A DNA stretch of 64,000 nt from Platanthera guangdongensis (Eukaryota; Streptophyta; Magnoliopsida; Asparagales; Orchidaceae): the NCBI GenBank assembly GCA_039583875.1, contig CM077150.1, forward strand, positions 53,199,451-53,263,450. The letters are read 5' to 3'. Position 1 is the stretch's first letter, and every line of letters begins with the position of its first letter. The notes below the pieces were generated by a model that did not search any database, had not been told where the DNA came from, and saw only the letters and a program-made list of their open reading frames with translations. Shown one piece after another: positions 11,110 to 22,856 of the stretch. A program made the translations under genes and the position numbers.

Positions 11110-11138
11110 CGCTACCATATGCATGATATGGTGTAGTG
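11110..11138 (-). repeat. Right terminal inverted repeat of CACTA-like element
   Basis: Exact 29-bp reverse complement of 1526-1554, ending GGTGTAGTG on the plus strand. Confidence 0.9.
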
Positions 11139-11710
11139 TCATACACACACCAATGTGTCATCAGTATGTCTTGGTTGAAGCATGAACACTACACTCATAA
11201 GCATGACAGAAGTATTTATATAGGGGCATATTATGTAGTATGAGATGCATAATATATGTTTGTATATGGATTCTCATAAGCATAGAAACATGTGACTGTT
11301 AATTTGAAATGAGCGACTTAACAGTATCACATGGATACTCATTAGATTATATTTTATGTTACATACGATATTATGTAGTATGAGATGCATAATATTTCAT
11401 GTGTATATCACTCATGACATGCATTGAAGCCTTTTTTATAATGTATAGCACAACAGACACAACATAATATAATATAAGCACACATGCCAAATTAAGATTT
11501 ACATGATGACACTCATGCATACATGATTTGAAATGTAGATTTAAGCATTCATACATTCATATTATATATACAAGAGTTGAGGGATGATGATATATCATAC
11601 TAAGTAAACACAACATCATTCATAGAAAATCCCAGAGCAAGTATCTACACATTTTCAGTTTGATCTAAGTTGGGTAATTCTAGCATTAAGCTAAGTTTTC
11701 ATGAGATGCC
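11139..11710 (+). other. Leader region of the split Ty3/gypsy element
   Basis: AT-rich DNA continuing from 1525 after the CACTA-like insertion. It carries a duplicated phrase ('ttatgtagtatgagatgcataatat' type, near 11230 and 11370). No coding signal. Confidence 0.45.
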
Positions 11711-12800
11711 ATGATTGAGGAGTTGCTACAGAGCAATGAGACTCTATCGAGGTATTTGGTTACGATGCAAGCACAAATACATGTGTTGTTGACTGCCACT
11801 TTAGGGCAGCAACCTGGGTACAGGACCCTACAGTGGGTCGGGCTGTACATATCCCCCATGCTACCCTAGTGCATCCTATCCTGTTGCTGCCTAAGATGAA
11901 CTTCATCTCGCATTTTCAATTTTTAGGACCCCCGACCTATGATGATAGGGTTGATTCCATGGCGTTAGATGACATGATCATAACTATCTAGGAGATGTTT
12001 TCCTACTCGGTAATTTATGCGAACCAAAAGGTTATGGTCATTGCATATCAGTTGAAGGGCCTTGCTAAAGTTTGGTGGATTAGGGAAAATTAAGGTCTCA
12101 CAGATGGATGCTCATGGGAAAGGTTTAAGGGAATGTTGTTGAAAAAGTTCCTACCGTCAGTGGGGCAAGATAAGCTGATGAACATTTTTTTTATAAATGA
12201 AGCAGTGACAACTTATAGTTGGTGAGTATGAGATTGAGTTTAGCAAGTTGAGCAAGTTTGATCCAGAGTTGGTAGCCACTGATTAGAGCAGAGTTAAGTA
12301 TTTTTTGGGTGTTCTTTGAAGTGACATCCAACAGTTAGCCAACACTTACCAATCTGAGAACTATGCGGAAGCAATGGAAGCTGCCTTGAAGGTAGAGGCT
12401 ATTGATAATGATAAGAACCGTGGCATGTTGTTGAGGAAGGAAAAGGGAGACTGATGATAGTGGAAGCCCTTTTGGCATCTGGCCCTGCTCCGAAGAAAGG
12501 GAGTAAAGAGGCGTGTAGCTTTTGTGGTCGTCTAGGCCATACTTTTGAAAAATGTTTCAAGAGGTTGGGTGCTCAGAAGAAGCATCAGGTGCTTGCAATT
12601 CAGAGCACACCCAAGGGAGATCTGACCTGTGCTTTGTGAAAGAGGAAGGGGCGTGGCATTTGCCCACTATTGGTCAAAGGATAGGACTTGCTTCCAGTGT
12701 GTGCATAAGGGGCATATGAAGTCTAGGTGCCCACAGTCATAGCCTACGATGTAGCCAGTTCCACTTCAGGCTTTGCCACCACCACAGCTGCAGCAACTAG
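11711..12800 (+). pseudogene. Ty3/gypsy gag remnant
   Basis: Conceptual reading from ATG 11711 shows gag traits in several frames: LKGLAKVWWI and WERFKGMLLKKFLPS of the capsid region, a CCHC knuckle CSFCGRLGHTFEKC (about 12520) and a second knuckle CFQCVHKGHMKSRC (about 12690). Many stops and at least one frameshift show an old copy. The type resembles the gag of chromodomain gypsy elements, but it is clearly a different family from gypsy A/B further on. Confidence 0.75.
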
Positions 12801-12931
12801 ATATGGGAAGGGGTAAATTAAATGTGGTAACCAAGGAAGAAGCTTAGTATTCTACTCAGGTGATCTTAGTTTAGATTCTTCTCCAATTATTAACTGGTAA
12901 TTGTAGATTAAGTTTCTACCATTTTGGTTAT

Positions 12932-13203
12932 GTGTATGACTTTATAGGCAAGTTTAAGGTAATGAATCGTTGGGCGCACATTCTTTTTGATTCGGGTGCC
13001 ACTCACTCTTTTGTGGCTAGGAATTTTGTAAACCGACATCATTTGGCCATCGGTCGAGTTAGCGATCCGTTTCGTGTTAAGTTTCCAAATGGTGATTCGG
13101 TGGTGTCGAATCAGGGCATCTAGAATTACCCTATTTTTTAGGTGAATTCCTAGTGTATGTCGATCTGAAGGTGCAAGATTTGGAAGACTTTGATGTGATC
13201 TTG
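12932..13203 (+). pseudogene. Ty3/gypsy aspartic protease remnant
   Basis: The reading contains HILFDSGATHSFVA, the retropepsin active-site motif DSG with its usual following residues. A stop follows at about 13121. The homology ends abruptly at 13203, where an LTR-like start follows. Confidence 0.75.
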
Positions 13204-14114
13204 TGTAATGCCCTTAAATTTTTGATGATTTATTTCAATCTACTTTTGGCATAATAGTGACGTAAGGGCGTCGTTAACGCGAGGTTCGTAGTGTGTCGTC
13301 GTTAGTGCGTTTCCGTGACCGTTTGGTCAAATCGACTGAATTTTGAGCTTGCTAAAGTGTAAATTTTTCTAAGTTTAGAAAATTAAAGTAATTAATATTA
13401 ATCGTAATTGTCAAGTCTTGTTGTCGTAAACTATGAAAATAAATCGTAACACATTATCGGCTTGTCAAAATCTGATTTCAAATTCGCTGCTAGATTCATA
13501 GGACCAGTATTTACCTTCGGTGCAAATTTCGTCGAAAACCAAATTGGCCTTAGTCCAAATCGTCAAATAAAAGGTTAAGACCATTTATATATCATATAAA
13601 ATAAATAAATATACATTAAAATTTCTTTAAAAAAGCCGTACCAAACCTTAGACTTAGGGTTCTAATTTTTTTATTCTTCCTGTTCCTCCGAACCGGAGCC
13701 GCGAGAGAGATGAAGACGCATCCTTCCAGGAGTTTTTTGACGGCCGCTGCGGGAGCTCTAGTGTCTAGAATCTTCATTGGAGTATATATTTGGAAAGATC
13801 TCGCCAAGATCTACATGTGTGCGGTGGGTATTTCCAGTTTTATAGATTTTAGTGTTGGAGTGAGTAGCCCTAACCCTCCTTTTCATCCAAATGATTTCAG
13901 AAATTTGTTTTTGTTGTTGTTTTCCGTCAGCCGATCCTTGGCGTGGAGTGCTTAGGAGGCTGGAAATCAGAAGATTTGAGGCAAGTGGTGGACTATCACT
14001 CTTGCTTAGTTTTTTTGTAGTTCCTTATTCTATTCTCTTTTCGATTTCAAGACTCGTAAATATTGTATTTCTCCGAGTGTTGTTCCTTCTAAAGTACTTA
14101 TGGTTTCGATTTAG

Positions 14115-14530
14115 GCCTCAGTAAATTCGTCGAGTAGACATGCCTAGTTCATTGAGTAGTCATGGGAGATTAGTCGAGTAATCACATGAGATTCGTCGAG
14201 TATTCATATGAGATTAATCAAGTAGTTACATTAAGTCCAACGGGTAGTTACGTAAAGTCCGTCTAGTTCGTCAAGTTTATTGAGTTATCACACCGAATTT
14301 GTCGAGTGATTTCGTCTAGTGCGTCGAGTAGTCAAGTCGAATTTATCAAGTGGTTAAGTCAAATTCGTCGAGTAGTTCAAGTCGAATTTGTCGAATAGTC
14401 AAGCCAAATTCATTGAGTGGTTGCATCATGTTCGTCGAGTATTCTGGTAAGATTCATCGAGTTATTATGATGATTCGTCGAGTTATCATGACAAATCAAC
14501 GGATGGACTCGATGAATTTGTCGTAAGGAC
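14115..14530 (+). repeat. Degenerate GTCGAGTAGT repeat array
   Basis: About twenty degenerate copies of a 15-22 base unit around 'attcgtcgagtagtca', each with a TCGA core. They lie upstream of a TATA box. Confidence 0.7.
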
Positions 14531-14861
14531 TGTTTTTACTTAAAAATTTTGGGTTTTCCTTACGTTGTCATGGTGATCTAATGTCATGTCTTGTGTGGCG
14601 CCAGATTTTGGTTATGATGTTTATGGACTGTTGGTTGGGTTGGAATAGATGACCACCAGCACAATGCTTGTTTGTGAATCATTGCACCGAATAATTTTTG
14701 TTATGGACTGTTGGTTGGATTGGAGTGGATGAACACCACCACAGTGTCTTTTTGGATGTTTTAGTCTGATGGTTTGTGTTGGAAAGAATGCCACCAGCTC
14801 AGTACCGTTTATATTAGGTGTTAAATGATTCACTTTATGAGTCGATCCGTCTCTTTTATTA

Positions 14862-14868
14862 TATAAAC
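14862..14868 (+). promoter_or_regulatory. Putative TATA box
   Basis: TATAAAC within 'attatataaacata', about 330 bases after the end of the TCGAGTA array. Confidence 0.4.
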
Positions 14869-15220
14869 ATATGATTAATTATTTGTATACTTATCGCACT
14901 TGGTGCAAGTCTCTCTCTCATATAGCCTATTCATGCTTATTGTCCATATGACCTTGTTTGTTGTTGTTTCACAACTACTTATGGTGGGTTTGTAACTTCT
15001 TTAACTCATTAACTTTTTAAATTTTGTTGAGCTACCTTTGCTCCTTTGTGCTGAGGCATTATCTTCTTTTTGAATACCTCAGGTGCGAACTAGTAGAAGT
15101 TAGAGCTGTCTGAGTTTGATTCTTCCAGACCTTCTATAACTGATTTCTTTTTCTCTCATCAGTGAGAGGTAGTCTTCTATTTTACTGACTTTGTAGTATA
15201 TCTCAGACTTGTACTGTTGA

Positions 15221-15258
15221 TGTTATGGGTTCGTGCTAGATTGTGGGCACCCATAACA
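15221..15258. repeat. Perfect 10-bp inverted repeat (hairpin)
   Basis: TGTTATGGGT at 15221-15230 pairs exactly with ACCCATAACA at 15249-15258, leaving an 18-base loop. Confidence 0.7.
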
Positions 15259-15831
15259 TAGTTTTTTATGTAAACTATTTGTTTACTATTTCTGCTACTA
15301 CTACTGTCTATTGTTGGAGAAGCAGGGCAGGGGAACAACGGTATGAGAGGAGACGACGGAGGAGGATATCATTGATGTTTTGTTAAGAATCAGGGAACAC
15401 TGTGAGTTGGATGTTCCACTCACAATTAATAACATCAAAGTCGTCATCTTAGTAAGTGCATCAGTCCCCCCTCCCAAGTTGTTAGCAATGAAATTTCATT
15501 TATTTTTTTAAAATATACTAGCACTATGATCTTTATCATTTGGGAACTAATGTTAATGGTTGCCAGAAATGTTATTCGCAACTAAGATTTTTGAGTTGCG
15601 GCAGCCGTGTGCTCTAGTAATTTGCCTCATCATAGTGGATCTATTTTGGAATCCCTCACGTCTTCCATAGACTTGCAGCGCCACACCATAATGGATATTT
15701 GCCTCCTTACCAAGCACAACCAGGAGAATCGAATCAAAAATCTCATGCGCATGTGCAGTCCTCTTCAATGTTGTTAGAGTGCACGAGGGGTGCGCTACTA
15801 CCTTGGAAGAGGACTACATCCCCGGGCACTT
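15259..15831. other. Unassigned
   Basis: No family recognised. An open frame at 15768-15553 (-) encodes 71 residues without known motifs; I do not call it a gene. Confidence 0.4.
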
Positions 15832-15993
15832 CAAAATACACTTAAGTTCGAGCGAAATTTGCGGAGACCATTCCCTTAGCTTGTAAAGCATCTAAATAAA
15901 TCATCAAGACATAATCCAAAATACGCTTAAATTCAAGGGAAATTTGCGGAGACCATTCCATTAGCTTGTAAAGCATCTAAATTAATCATCAAG
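15832..15993. repeat. 77-bp tandem duplication
   Basis: 15832-15908 and 15917-15993 are near-identical copies containing 'tttgcggagaccattcc' and 'cttgtaaagcatctaaa', separated by eight bases. Confidence 0.88.
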
Positions 15994-16790
15994 TGAAAGT
16001 ATGTTTTCTCTCTGCCCATCAAATAGAGTATAAAAGGAGGACTTGGATACTTGAGAAAGAGTTTTTTTAATATTTAAGCCATTGAGAGATATTTTGCAGC
16101 ACTCAGTATTCATAGAGATTCTACACAATCAAATCTTCTAAGTTCTGTGAAAGAATTTTTCAGTGGCCACTCTTCAAAGAGTTCATCTTCAACCACTACA
16201 AGTCATCTTGATCAAGACAACTATTCAACGAAGAAATCTCAAGTTCTTTTCAAGATCAGGAAGAAGAAGCATGTTGTGTGTGCTTTTATTTGAATACTCA
16301 GGCTTCTAAATGTTGAGTCAAAATCTTTGAAATCTATTACAGTGTAGGATCCTTGAAGTATCTAAGTGTAATATTCCTTTGTGAATTTGAGTGTAGGACC
16401 TAGCTTTAAATTTGAGTTTGTAGGGCTTGGTGAGCTTGTTTGTAAGACTTAAGGAAAACCTGAGTTGTAGGATTTAGGTGCAGATCTAAGGTGTAGAGCT
16501 TAAAGCTTGAGGTGTAGGACCTTTGTGGAGGTTTGAGGTAAGGAGCCTTGTTCCTGAGATTGTAAGATCTGAGAATCTAAGAAGAGTTTTTACCTAAGCT
16601 AGCAATCTCCTAGATAGGTGTAGAGGGAAAGTGGATAAACCTATTCTTGGGGAACCACTATAAATCTCTCTGTATTATGGTTTGTCTTCTGCTATTCTTA
16701 ATGTGCTGGTTAAATAGAACATCCAGATAATCAAAATTAGTAAATCACATATTCACCCCCTTCTAAGTGAGTAGCAACCCTTGAATTTCA
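15994..16790 (+). repeat. Sirevirus-like LTR (sense), partial or solo
   Basis: A TATA box (TATAAAAGG near 16032) is followed by the run of 'gagtgtagg/gagttgtagg' phrases, 'gggaaagtggataaaccta', 'ggaaccactataaatct' and 'attcacccccttctaagtg', ending in TTTCA at 16790. This matches the distal part of the other Sirevirus LTRs. No PBS follows, so it is a solo LTR or a truncated element. The left border is uncertain. Confidence 0.7.
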
Positions 16791-16796
16791 ACTCTA

Positions 16797-16931
16797 TTTG
16801 GGAGAACCTGGAGTCTCCACTTGGGATATTTGAACATTCTGTTTGGGAGAGGTTAGAGTCTCCAATTGGGATATCCAAACACTCTGTTTGGGAGAGGTCA
16901 GATTCTCAACTTAGGATCTCCAAACACTTTA
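16797..16931 (+). repeat. 45-bp tandem repeat, three copies
   Basis: Units start with TTTGGGAG at 16797, 16842 and 16887 and share 'gagtctcca.ttgggatat'. Confidence 0.85.
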
Positions 16932-18048
16932 TTATTCACGCACATAATGAGAAACATGAGCCTTATTATATTGATGTTAAAAACATGAAATACAAGTATA
17001 TACGTTGGAAAACTTGGGCGTTTCATGGGCAGAGAATAAATTTTCCCTCAAGATGGTTTCCTCGACTATTTCCCCCTTGCGGGCTCATTCTAGATTAGTT
17101 AATTCGAGGCTCTTGTTTCGTGAAATTTTCCAAGGAGTCCTAGGCGAACAAACTATTCAATCTCTGTCTTCAGTCATACACAACTTTTTGTGACATGTTT
17201 GCATCCTTGGTGGAACTCGCACTACTGGGATTGGACTCAAGAGTTTAGGGCAAGAGCTTGTGGCCTTTAAAATAGGGATAATTGTGGATGGCGAGAAATA
17301 ATTTTATCTGTGTTTTGTTGAGGAGAGACAAGGTTCGATTGTAGCGGTGCCCCCCGATTTGGCGGGTATTGATGTGCTCGTTGCTTCCACTATGACTTTG
17401 TATCATACCATGATTCCTTTTCCTTTTTGATCCTCCTCCAAAGTATTATTGATGCGCTTTGATTATTTCTTTTACTGTGATTTTAGCCTTAACTCCTTTG
17501 AAGATGTTGAAATCGAGATTCGGTTCCACCTAGAGTTCGGACCTAGGGGTGCAACTTACACCTACTTCTCCCAAGTCGTCCCTTGGTGAGAAACCTGAAT
17601 TTGGAGAATCACCCTTAGCTCTAGCGTGGAGGTCTCACCTCATACCCTGAATACCTTTGAGATCTCCCCCTCCCTAGTCAATGCTGAGCTAGGTGCCTTG
17701 GAGGATGAAGGAAGAAGATGAGGATTGGTCAAAATGGATACCTCTCCAAGGAACCCCAAGGGCTTATTTGTATATTTTTTGGGGATGGACTGCCAATAGT
17801 ATAATCCCGCTGCTCTAAAATTACTAAAATACCCTAGGCTGGTCTGCCAATAGCCAAACTTCATTATTTTGAATAGCTATTCACAGCCCACCATGGGAAA
17901 AATAGCAGACCCTCAAGCTGAGCAAGATCCTCGAGCCGGGCAAGACCCTCAAGGGGCCGGGGCGGGTGCTGGCCTCCCGACGCACCCTCCCACTAAGATT
18001 GGGTCGGGGCGGGTGCCGACCTCCCGCCGCACCCGCCTTGTAAATGTT
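16932..18048. other. Unassigned, with a GC-rich duplicated block
   Basis: No gene recognised. Near 17935-18040 a GC-rich block repeats twice ('cggggcgggtgc.g.cctccc'). Confidence 0.45.
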
Positions 18049-19742
18049 TGTTTTAAGATTGAGAGTGACCTAGGGGTGAATATGTCCAATTTAATTATTG
18101 GATATTTTTTGGATTCTAAAATTTACTTTTCTATGTTAATTACCCAGTCACATAAAACAAGAAAACTATTCAGCAATTAAAACCATCACAACACATCAAT
18201 CACAGCACAGTACACACAGATTTATAGTGGTTCCCCAATTTATGGGTACATCCACTTTCCCCCTTCACCTACCTAGCAATGAACAAGATTCGGCCAAACT
18301 CCTTTCTTTACTCAGATCCTCAGTTCTTATAGCTCAGAGCCCAGCTGGCTCCTACAACTCAGACTATACAAGTCTTACCACACAGATCACCAAGATCCTA
18401 CACCTCAAGTTCTTCCCAAGAAATCTACCTCGGAGTGAATTTACACTCCTACTCCTCAGACAAATCCTGCCCTACACCTCAGAACATACAGTTCCTCAAC
18501 TCAGAGAAATACCCACTTCTCCTACCTCAGGCAATTCCTGCCCTACCTCAGCCTTTATAACACAGGCTTACAACTAAAAGAAATTAATTCTCCGACACTC
18601 CGATCTACAAGTAGAACCTACAAGATTAATAATGGTAAAAGAAATGAATTCTGAATTAGTCATCTAGCAAGAGAGAAACGAGTGACTGCTTCTTGAATTA
18701 ATCTTGATAAGTCAGCTTCCCTTGATCCTTGTTGTAATGGATTTGATCCAGCCCTTCTTAGCTTTTCAAAGCTTCTTGAAGATTAAATTAAGGTGGATCT
18801 AGTCTGGAGAATGTTGAAGACGATTCTTGATCAGGCTTCTCTCCACCTTCTGAATTCTAGCAGATTACTTTTTAGATCAGGGAAGAGATATTGAATTGAT
18901 GGCTTCTTGATCTTCTATTTTTTTGATCTACTCACTTTTCCACTTTTCTCACCCTCTACTTTAGTAGAGTTGATCCCTTTATATAGGCTCTGTCAAAGGT
19001 AACCGGCTGATCCGGTTAATTACTGACATCTGACAGTTCTGACAATTCTGACAGTTGTCAGAACCTCTGGCTTGATTTCTGCACTTAGGAAACAATTCTG
19101 CTTCAAGTGTTAAAACTTGACTGTTAGATGTATCGACACTAGTCCTGGGTATCGACACTACTCTTGTAGTGATGTCAACATACTTCTGAATGTGTCGACA
19201 CAACCTTCATCTTGTCTCGACACAGCTGATGTAGAATGTGTCGACATTAGTCCTGAGTGTTGACACAGCTGACTTCCTGACTGATGGTGTCGACCCAAGT
19301 CCTAGGTGTCAACACAGCTTACTTCCAGTCTTAACATAGCTTATGAGGTGCGTCGACACTAGTCCTTAGTGTCGACACAGTTGTTCATTGTCTCGACACA
19401 ACTTGTGACTTGTGTGTCGACACTAGTCCTGAGTGTCGACATAGTTGCTTTCTTGTATCATAGTGTCGACCCAAGTCCTGGGAGTCGATACAACTTTCTT
19501 CCTGACTCAACACTTCTTGTTTAAGTGTGTCGACACTAGTCCTGAGTGTTGACACAACTACTTATTATCTAAGCACATCTTTGACAAAAGTGTCGACACT
19601 TGCCTAGTGTCTCGTCACTTTTGTACTTAGGTTTATTTTCCCACACACAAGAACTCAACATTCATCAAATACAACTATGTGTATATCATTGAGATGAAAG
19701 GACTTCTTCAAATCAAGTACATTGTGACCAATGTACCCAACA
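18049..19742 (-). repeat. Sire2 3' LTR
   Basis: The minus-strand start TGTTGGGTACATTGG at 19742 follows a polypurine tract. It contains a degenerate TGTCGACA array (about 19120-19620), a TATA box (18978-18987) and the conserved distal segment with 'ggggaaccactataaatct' on the minus strand. The distal end is about 18045-18049. Confidence 0.82.
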
Positions 19743-20065
19743 ATCTCCCCATATTTGGAGAAGTCATAACCCCAATTCAATGATATACATCATGATACAA
19801 AAAATATTATGATTAAGACATTAAGATTACAATGTTCTATAATATGTGAAATAACACAGAAAAAACACATTTTTCATTAGGCATTAACAACAATAATGTT
19901 GAACAGAAAGTAAAGCAAACAATTGCAATCTTAAATAATAGCACAAGAAATGTTGTGCAAACCAAAATGTTCATTAATTGTTTGTCAAAAGGTTTACAAC
20001 TATAAACTTGGGTTATTCAATACTTACTGAACAAATTTTACATAAGATTCAAAACTTAGAATATC
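19743..20065 (-). other. Sire2 3' untranslated region and polypurine tract
   Basis: On the minus strand 'AAATATGGGGAGAT' at 19755-19743 directly precedes the LTR and is the polypurine tract. The rest up to the stop of the additional ORF is AT-rich. Confidence 0.65.
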
Positions 20066-22856
20066 CTATGACAACTCTGGTTCTCTGATGACTATGCCCT
20101 TTCCAGATTGTATCTTTGTTTTTACCTCAGACATCTTGTCATCAACAACCTTCTTTCCTTTGTCATCCTTAGATTTTGCAATTTCTTCCTCTTTCAGCCT
20201 TTGTCTTTCATAATAATGGTAAGGATGTGGGAAATATATGTTAGGCTCAAATGACTTAGCAGGAATCTTTCCTTTCTTCAGATCATGTCTGAACTTCTGG
20301 ATAACCTCCTTCTGCTTCAAAGGTTTGGATTATTTCTGTTCTGAATACCATTTACCTTTGTCTGTCATATTTGCATTCACTGCCTTCCATGCAATGAGGA
20401 TTATTGATCTGGAGGTTGGACTCCACTTCTCAAAATTAGGTTTGGCCTCAACTTATTCTCTAAACCTTTTCTTTGATAGCTGAGCTTCTTTTTCTTTAAG
20501 CATAGTAGATTTAGACATCTCCACCTCTTCACATATAACATTTTGAACTGATGGTGGAGGAATGTACATGTGTTGGATAGAAACTTGGATAGTCTCAAAT
20601 GGAACTTGTGCTGCAGGATTGTACATGGACTGTCCAGGAGCATGAGTTCCAGGAGCATGAGGTGCTTCAAGTTGAGCTGGTTGACAACCAGACTCAGCAG
20701 TCTGATCTCCATCATACTATAGGGGAGGATAGCCTAAAGTGTCCCAGATATTGTTTGATATCCAAGTAGCATGTTCAGAACTGGCCCTTACCATTACCCT
20801 CTGCCCCTTTATTACTTCTCTTTCAACATGATCTCTTAGATCATTATTGTGAAACCTGACCTATTCATCTAGATATTTAATTCCTGATGTTAAAGAGTTC
20901 TTGATTTTAAGTAAATGATCATCTAACTTTATGTCAGATTCTTTTATATCTATACGTAATGAGGCTGAACGGGTTGTCAGCTAAGTGTCCATGTTTTGAG
21001 TAACAACAACTATTTTGTTCTCTAACTCAGTAGTTTGCTCAGTCAGCTTTACCATTATTTCTATATACATGACAGTCATGTTTGCATCCAAAATTCTTTG
21101 ATTTTCAAGGACATAGCCTTGTTTGACAATCATTTCATCCTCGATCTTCTTGGCTTCCTGTTGTTGTTTAGCAATATAAACTACAACATTAGCTCCTTTC
21201 TCAAAGAAATTAGCCATGTTTGTTTTCATGAGATTTACTTCAAATCTGATTGACCTTATATCCAGAGCTAGTTGAAACTGCAGCTATTCATTTCTTTCAT
21301 CTACATACTTTTCAAGTTGTTGTCTATGTTGATCAAGCATTATTTGTAGATGTACAAGGAGTGAGTTTAAGTCCACAAGAGGAGCTGAAGTTGGTTTAGA
21401 CTGAATAAGCTTTTTATAACTCCTACTTCTCTTCTTCATTTCCGATAACTTCCTTTTCTTCAGTTGAGACTCTTCTTCTTCTTCAGATTCAGATGAATTT
21501 ATCTCTTCAACTGTTAGTGTCTCCTTGGTTTTGTCAGAATTTGGGTCCAACTCCCCTCAACGCTTGTTCCTTTCTGATTAATATTGATACTTTCCAGGTT
21601 AACATCTGCATGCTGAATTTCAGCATCAGGAACTTCAATCTAGGGAATTTTAGTTATCTTCTCCTAGATGTTAGTTTCTTTAAATAGAAGAATTTCTTCC
21701 ACTGTCTCTTTAGAGGCAGGATTTTCATTCCCTTTCTCAAGAATCTGCACATCTTATGCAAGTGTCTTAGTTCCCCCCCAACTATATTCTTAAGTATCTC
21801 TTCATCAGTCTCTTTGGGGAATTCATCCTCCGTCTCATTCTCAGACATTTCTTGTTCAAGAATCTTTGATTGTTCCAGTTCTTATACAACATCCATTATT
21901 CTAGCGGTAGCTGTATCCATTGGTAATTTAGTGAGGTTTTCCCCCTCAATTGGTTCTTTTTCTGGAATGTTCTCCCCCTGCACCTGATCACTTGTTCCAG
22001 GTGAGAGTCTTGGAGATCTTCTTTATTCTTCATCAGCATCTTTATCTGAACTAAACTGCAGTTGTTCCTCAGAATCACTTGAAAACTCAACTTCCTCTAC
22101 CACTGTTTTCTTGCCTTTTACCTCCTTTGTTTTTTTGGGTTCTGGAGTCTCCTTAGACAAGACCCTTTCCCATCTTGACAAAATCCTTAGGTCCATTATC
22201 CTTATGTGGTTGATCTTTGTTCCAACTTTCTGGTTGATATTGTCTACAATTGTCTTAATCAGATACACACTAACAATTCTGCCCATATTAGGCTTCTGAA
22301 TCCCTTCTGTAATCTTATCAAACACAACCTTGTTCCACTCAGTCTTGATCCTAAAAATAATCCTTGTCATCAGGCTAAACATGAAAGTTGAAATTCTGTC
22401 ATGTGCTCCAGCCTTGCAGAGGATCACCTTTCCTACTACTTCAGACAGAAATTTGCCCTGGGAATTCATTCCCATCCTGTTTAGTGATATACCAAACCTT
22501 CTGGTTGAAGCCAGTCCACACCACTCTAAGGCCTCTGCAGTCTTGTTGGAATCCCGTTTATCTTCATGTGTAGTACTAGGAATCTGAAAGACTTTCGCCA
22601 TCCTTTTGATTGTGACCTTTACTCCTTCTCCATTTACACTGTATTTTATCTTAGTTATCTTAGGGTTTATTGAAGCATTGGAATAGAAATCAAATATGTT
22701 TCTCTTCCATATCTTAGTTGGTTCAGAAAGTAAATACTCAAGACCTGCCTCAATGACAAGGTCTATCACATTCTTTATCTCTTCTGGTGTGGAGACGAAT
22801 GCATTTCGCACAAGTTCATAACCCTCATTGATGTTGTAGTCCATCTTGGGTGCCAT
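20066..22856 (-). pseudogene. Sirevirus additional ORF (post-pol), Sire2 copy
   Basis: Starts MAPKMDYNINEGYELVRN at 22856. The first 277 codons are open and form a globular domain (GKFLSEVVGKVILCKAGAHD), followed by a Lys-rich patch, a Ser/Glu-rich linker and, after stops and frameshifts, a long helical/coiled-coil part (KQGYVLENQ, YHYYERQRLKEEEIAKS). It ends IQSGKGIVIREPELS at 20066. The same layout is found in Sire1, so this is a genuine element gene. In the Sirevirus family this position holds the so-called envelope-like ORF; I see no signal peptide or membrane segment here. Function unknown. Confidence 0.82.

Larger units (their letters stand above)
1526..11138. mobile_element. CACTA-like non-autonomous transposon carrying a nested MULE
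   Basis: The two ends are perfect 29-bp inverted repeats starting CACTACACCATATC. Inside them lie many subterminal copies of short motifs such as GGTAGCGGTT and AACCGCTAC, typical of CACTA elements. Without the MULE at 3296-10289 the element is about 2.6 kb. It encodes no TPD-type transposase that I can see, but carries a captured ribosomal P1 gene (2668-3256). No exact 3-bp target duplication is evident: flanks read CAT on the left and TCA on the right, so the superfamily call rests on termini and subterminal repeats. Confidence 0.65.
1442..13203 (+). mobile_element. Decayed Ty3/gypsy element split by nested DNA transposons
   Basis: The PBS at 1444, a leader (1460-1525 and 11139-11710), gag (11711 on) and a protease fragment (to 13203) are colinear on the plus strand once the CACTA-like insertion 1526-11138 is removed. 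No reverse transcriptase or integrase follows: at 13203 the protease reading runs straight into a TGTAATG-type LTR start. Many stops break the reading frames. Confidence 0.6.
13204..15220 (+). repeat. LTR-like sequence, TGTAATG start
   Basis: It starts TGTAATGCCC directly after protease coding sequence, contains an array of short TCGAGTA-type repeats (14115-14530) and then a TATA box (14862). This is the order seen in the U3 of other LTRs in this window. I could not fix its right end; the hairpin at 15221-15258 may be near it. It could be the 3' LTR of the element at 1442-13203 after a large deletion. Confidence 0.5.

Noticed and set aside
20066..22856. Envelope glycoprotein
   Set aside because: Position matches the Sirevirus envelope-like ORF, but I see no signal peptide, membrane span or Cys pattern in either copy, so I call it only an additional ORF.
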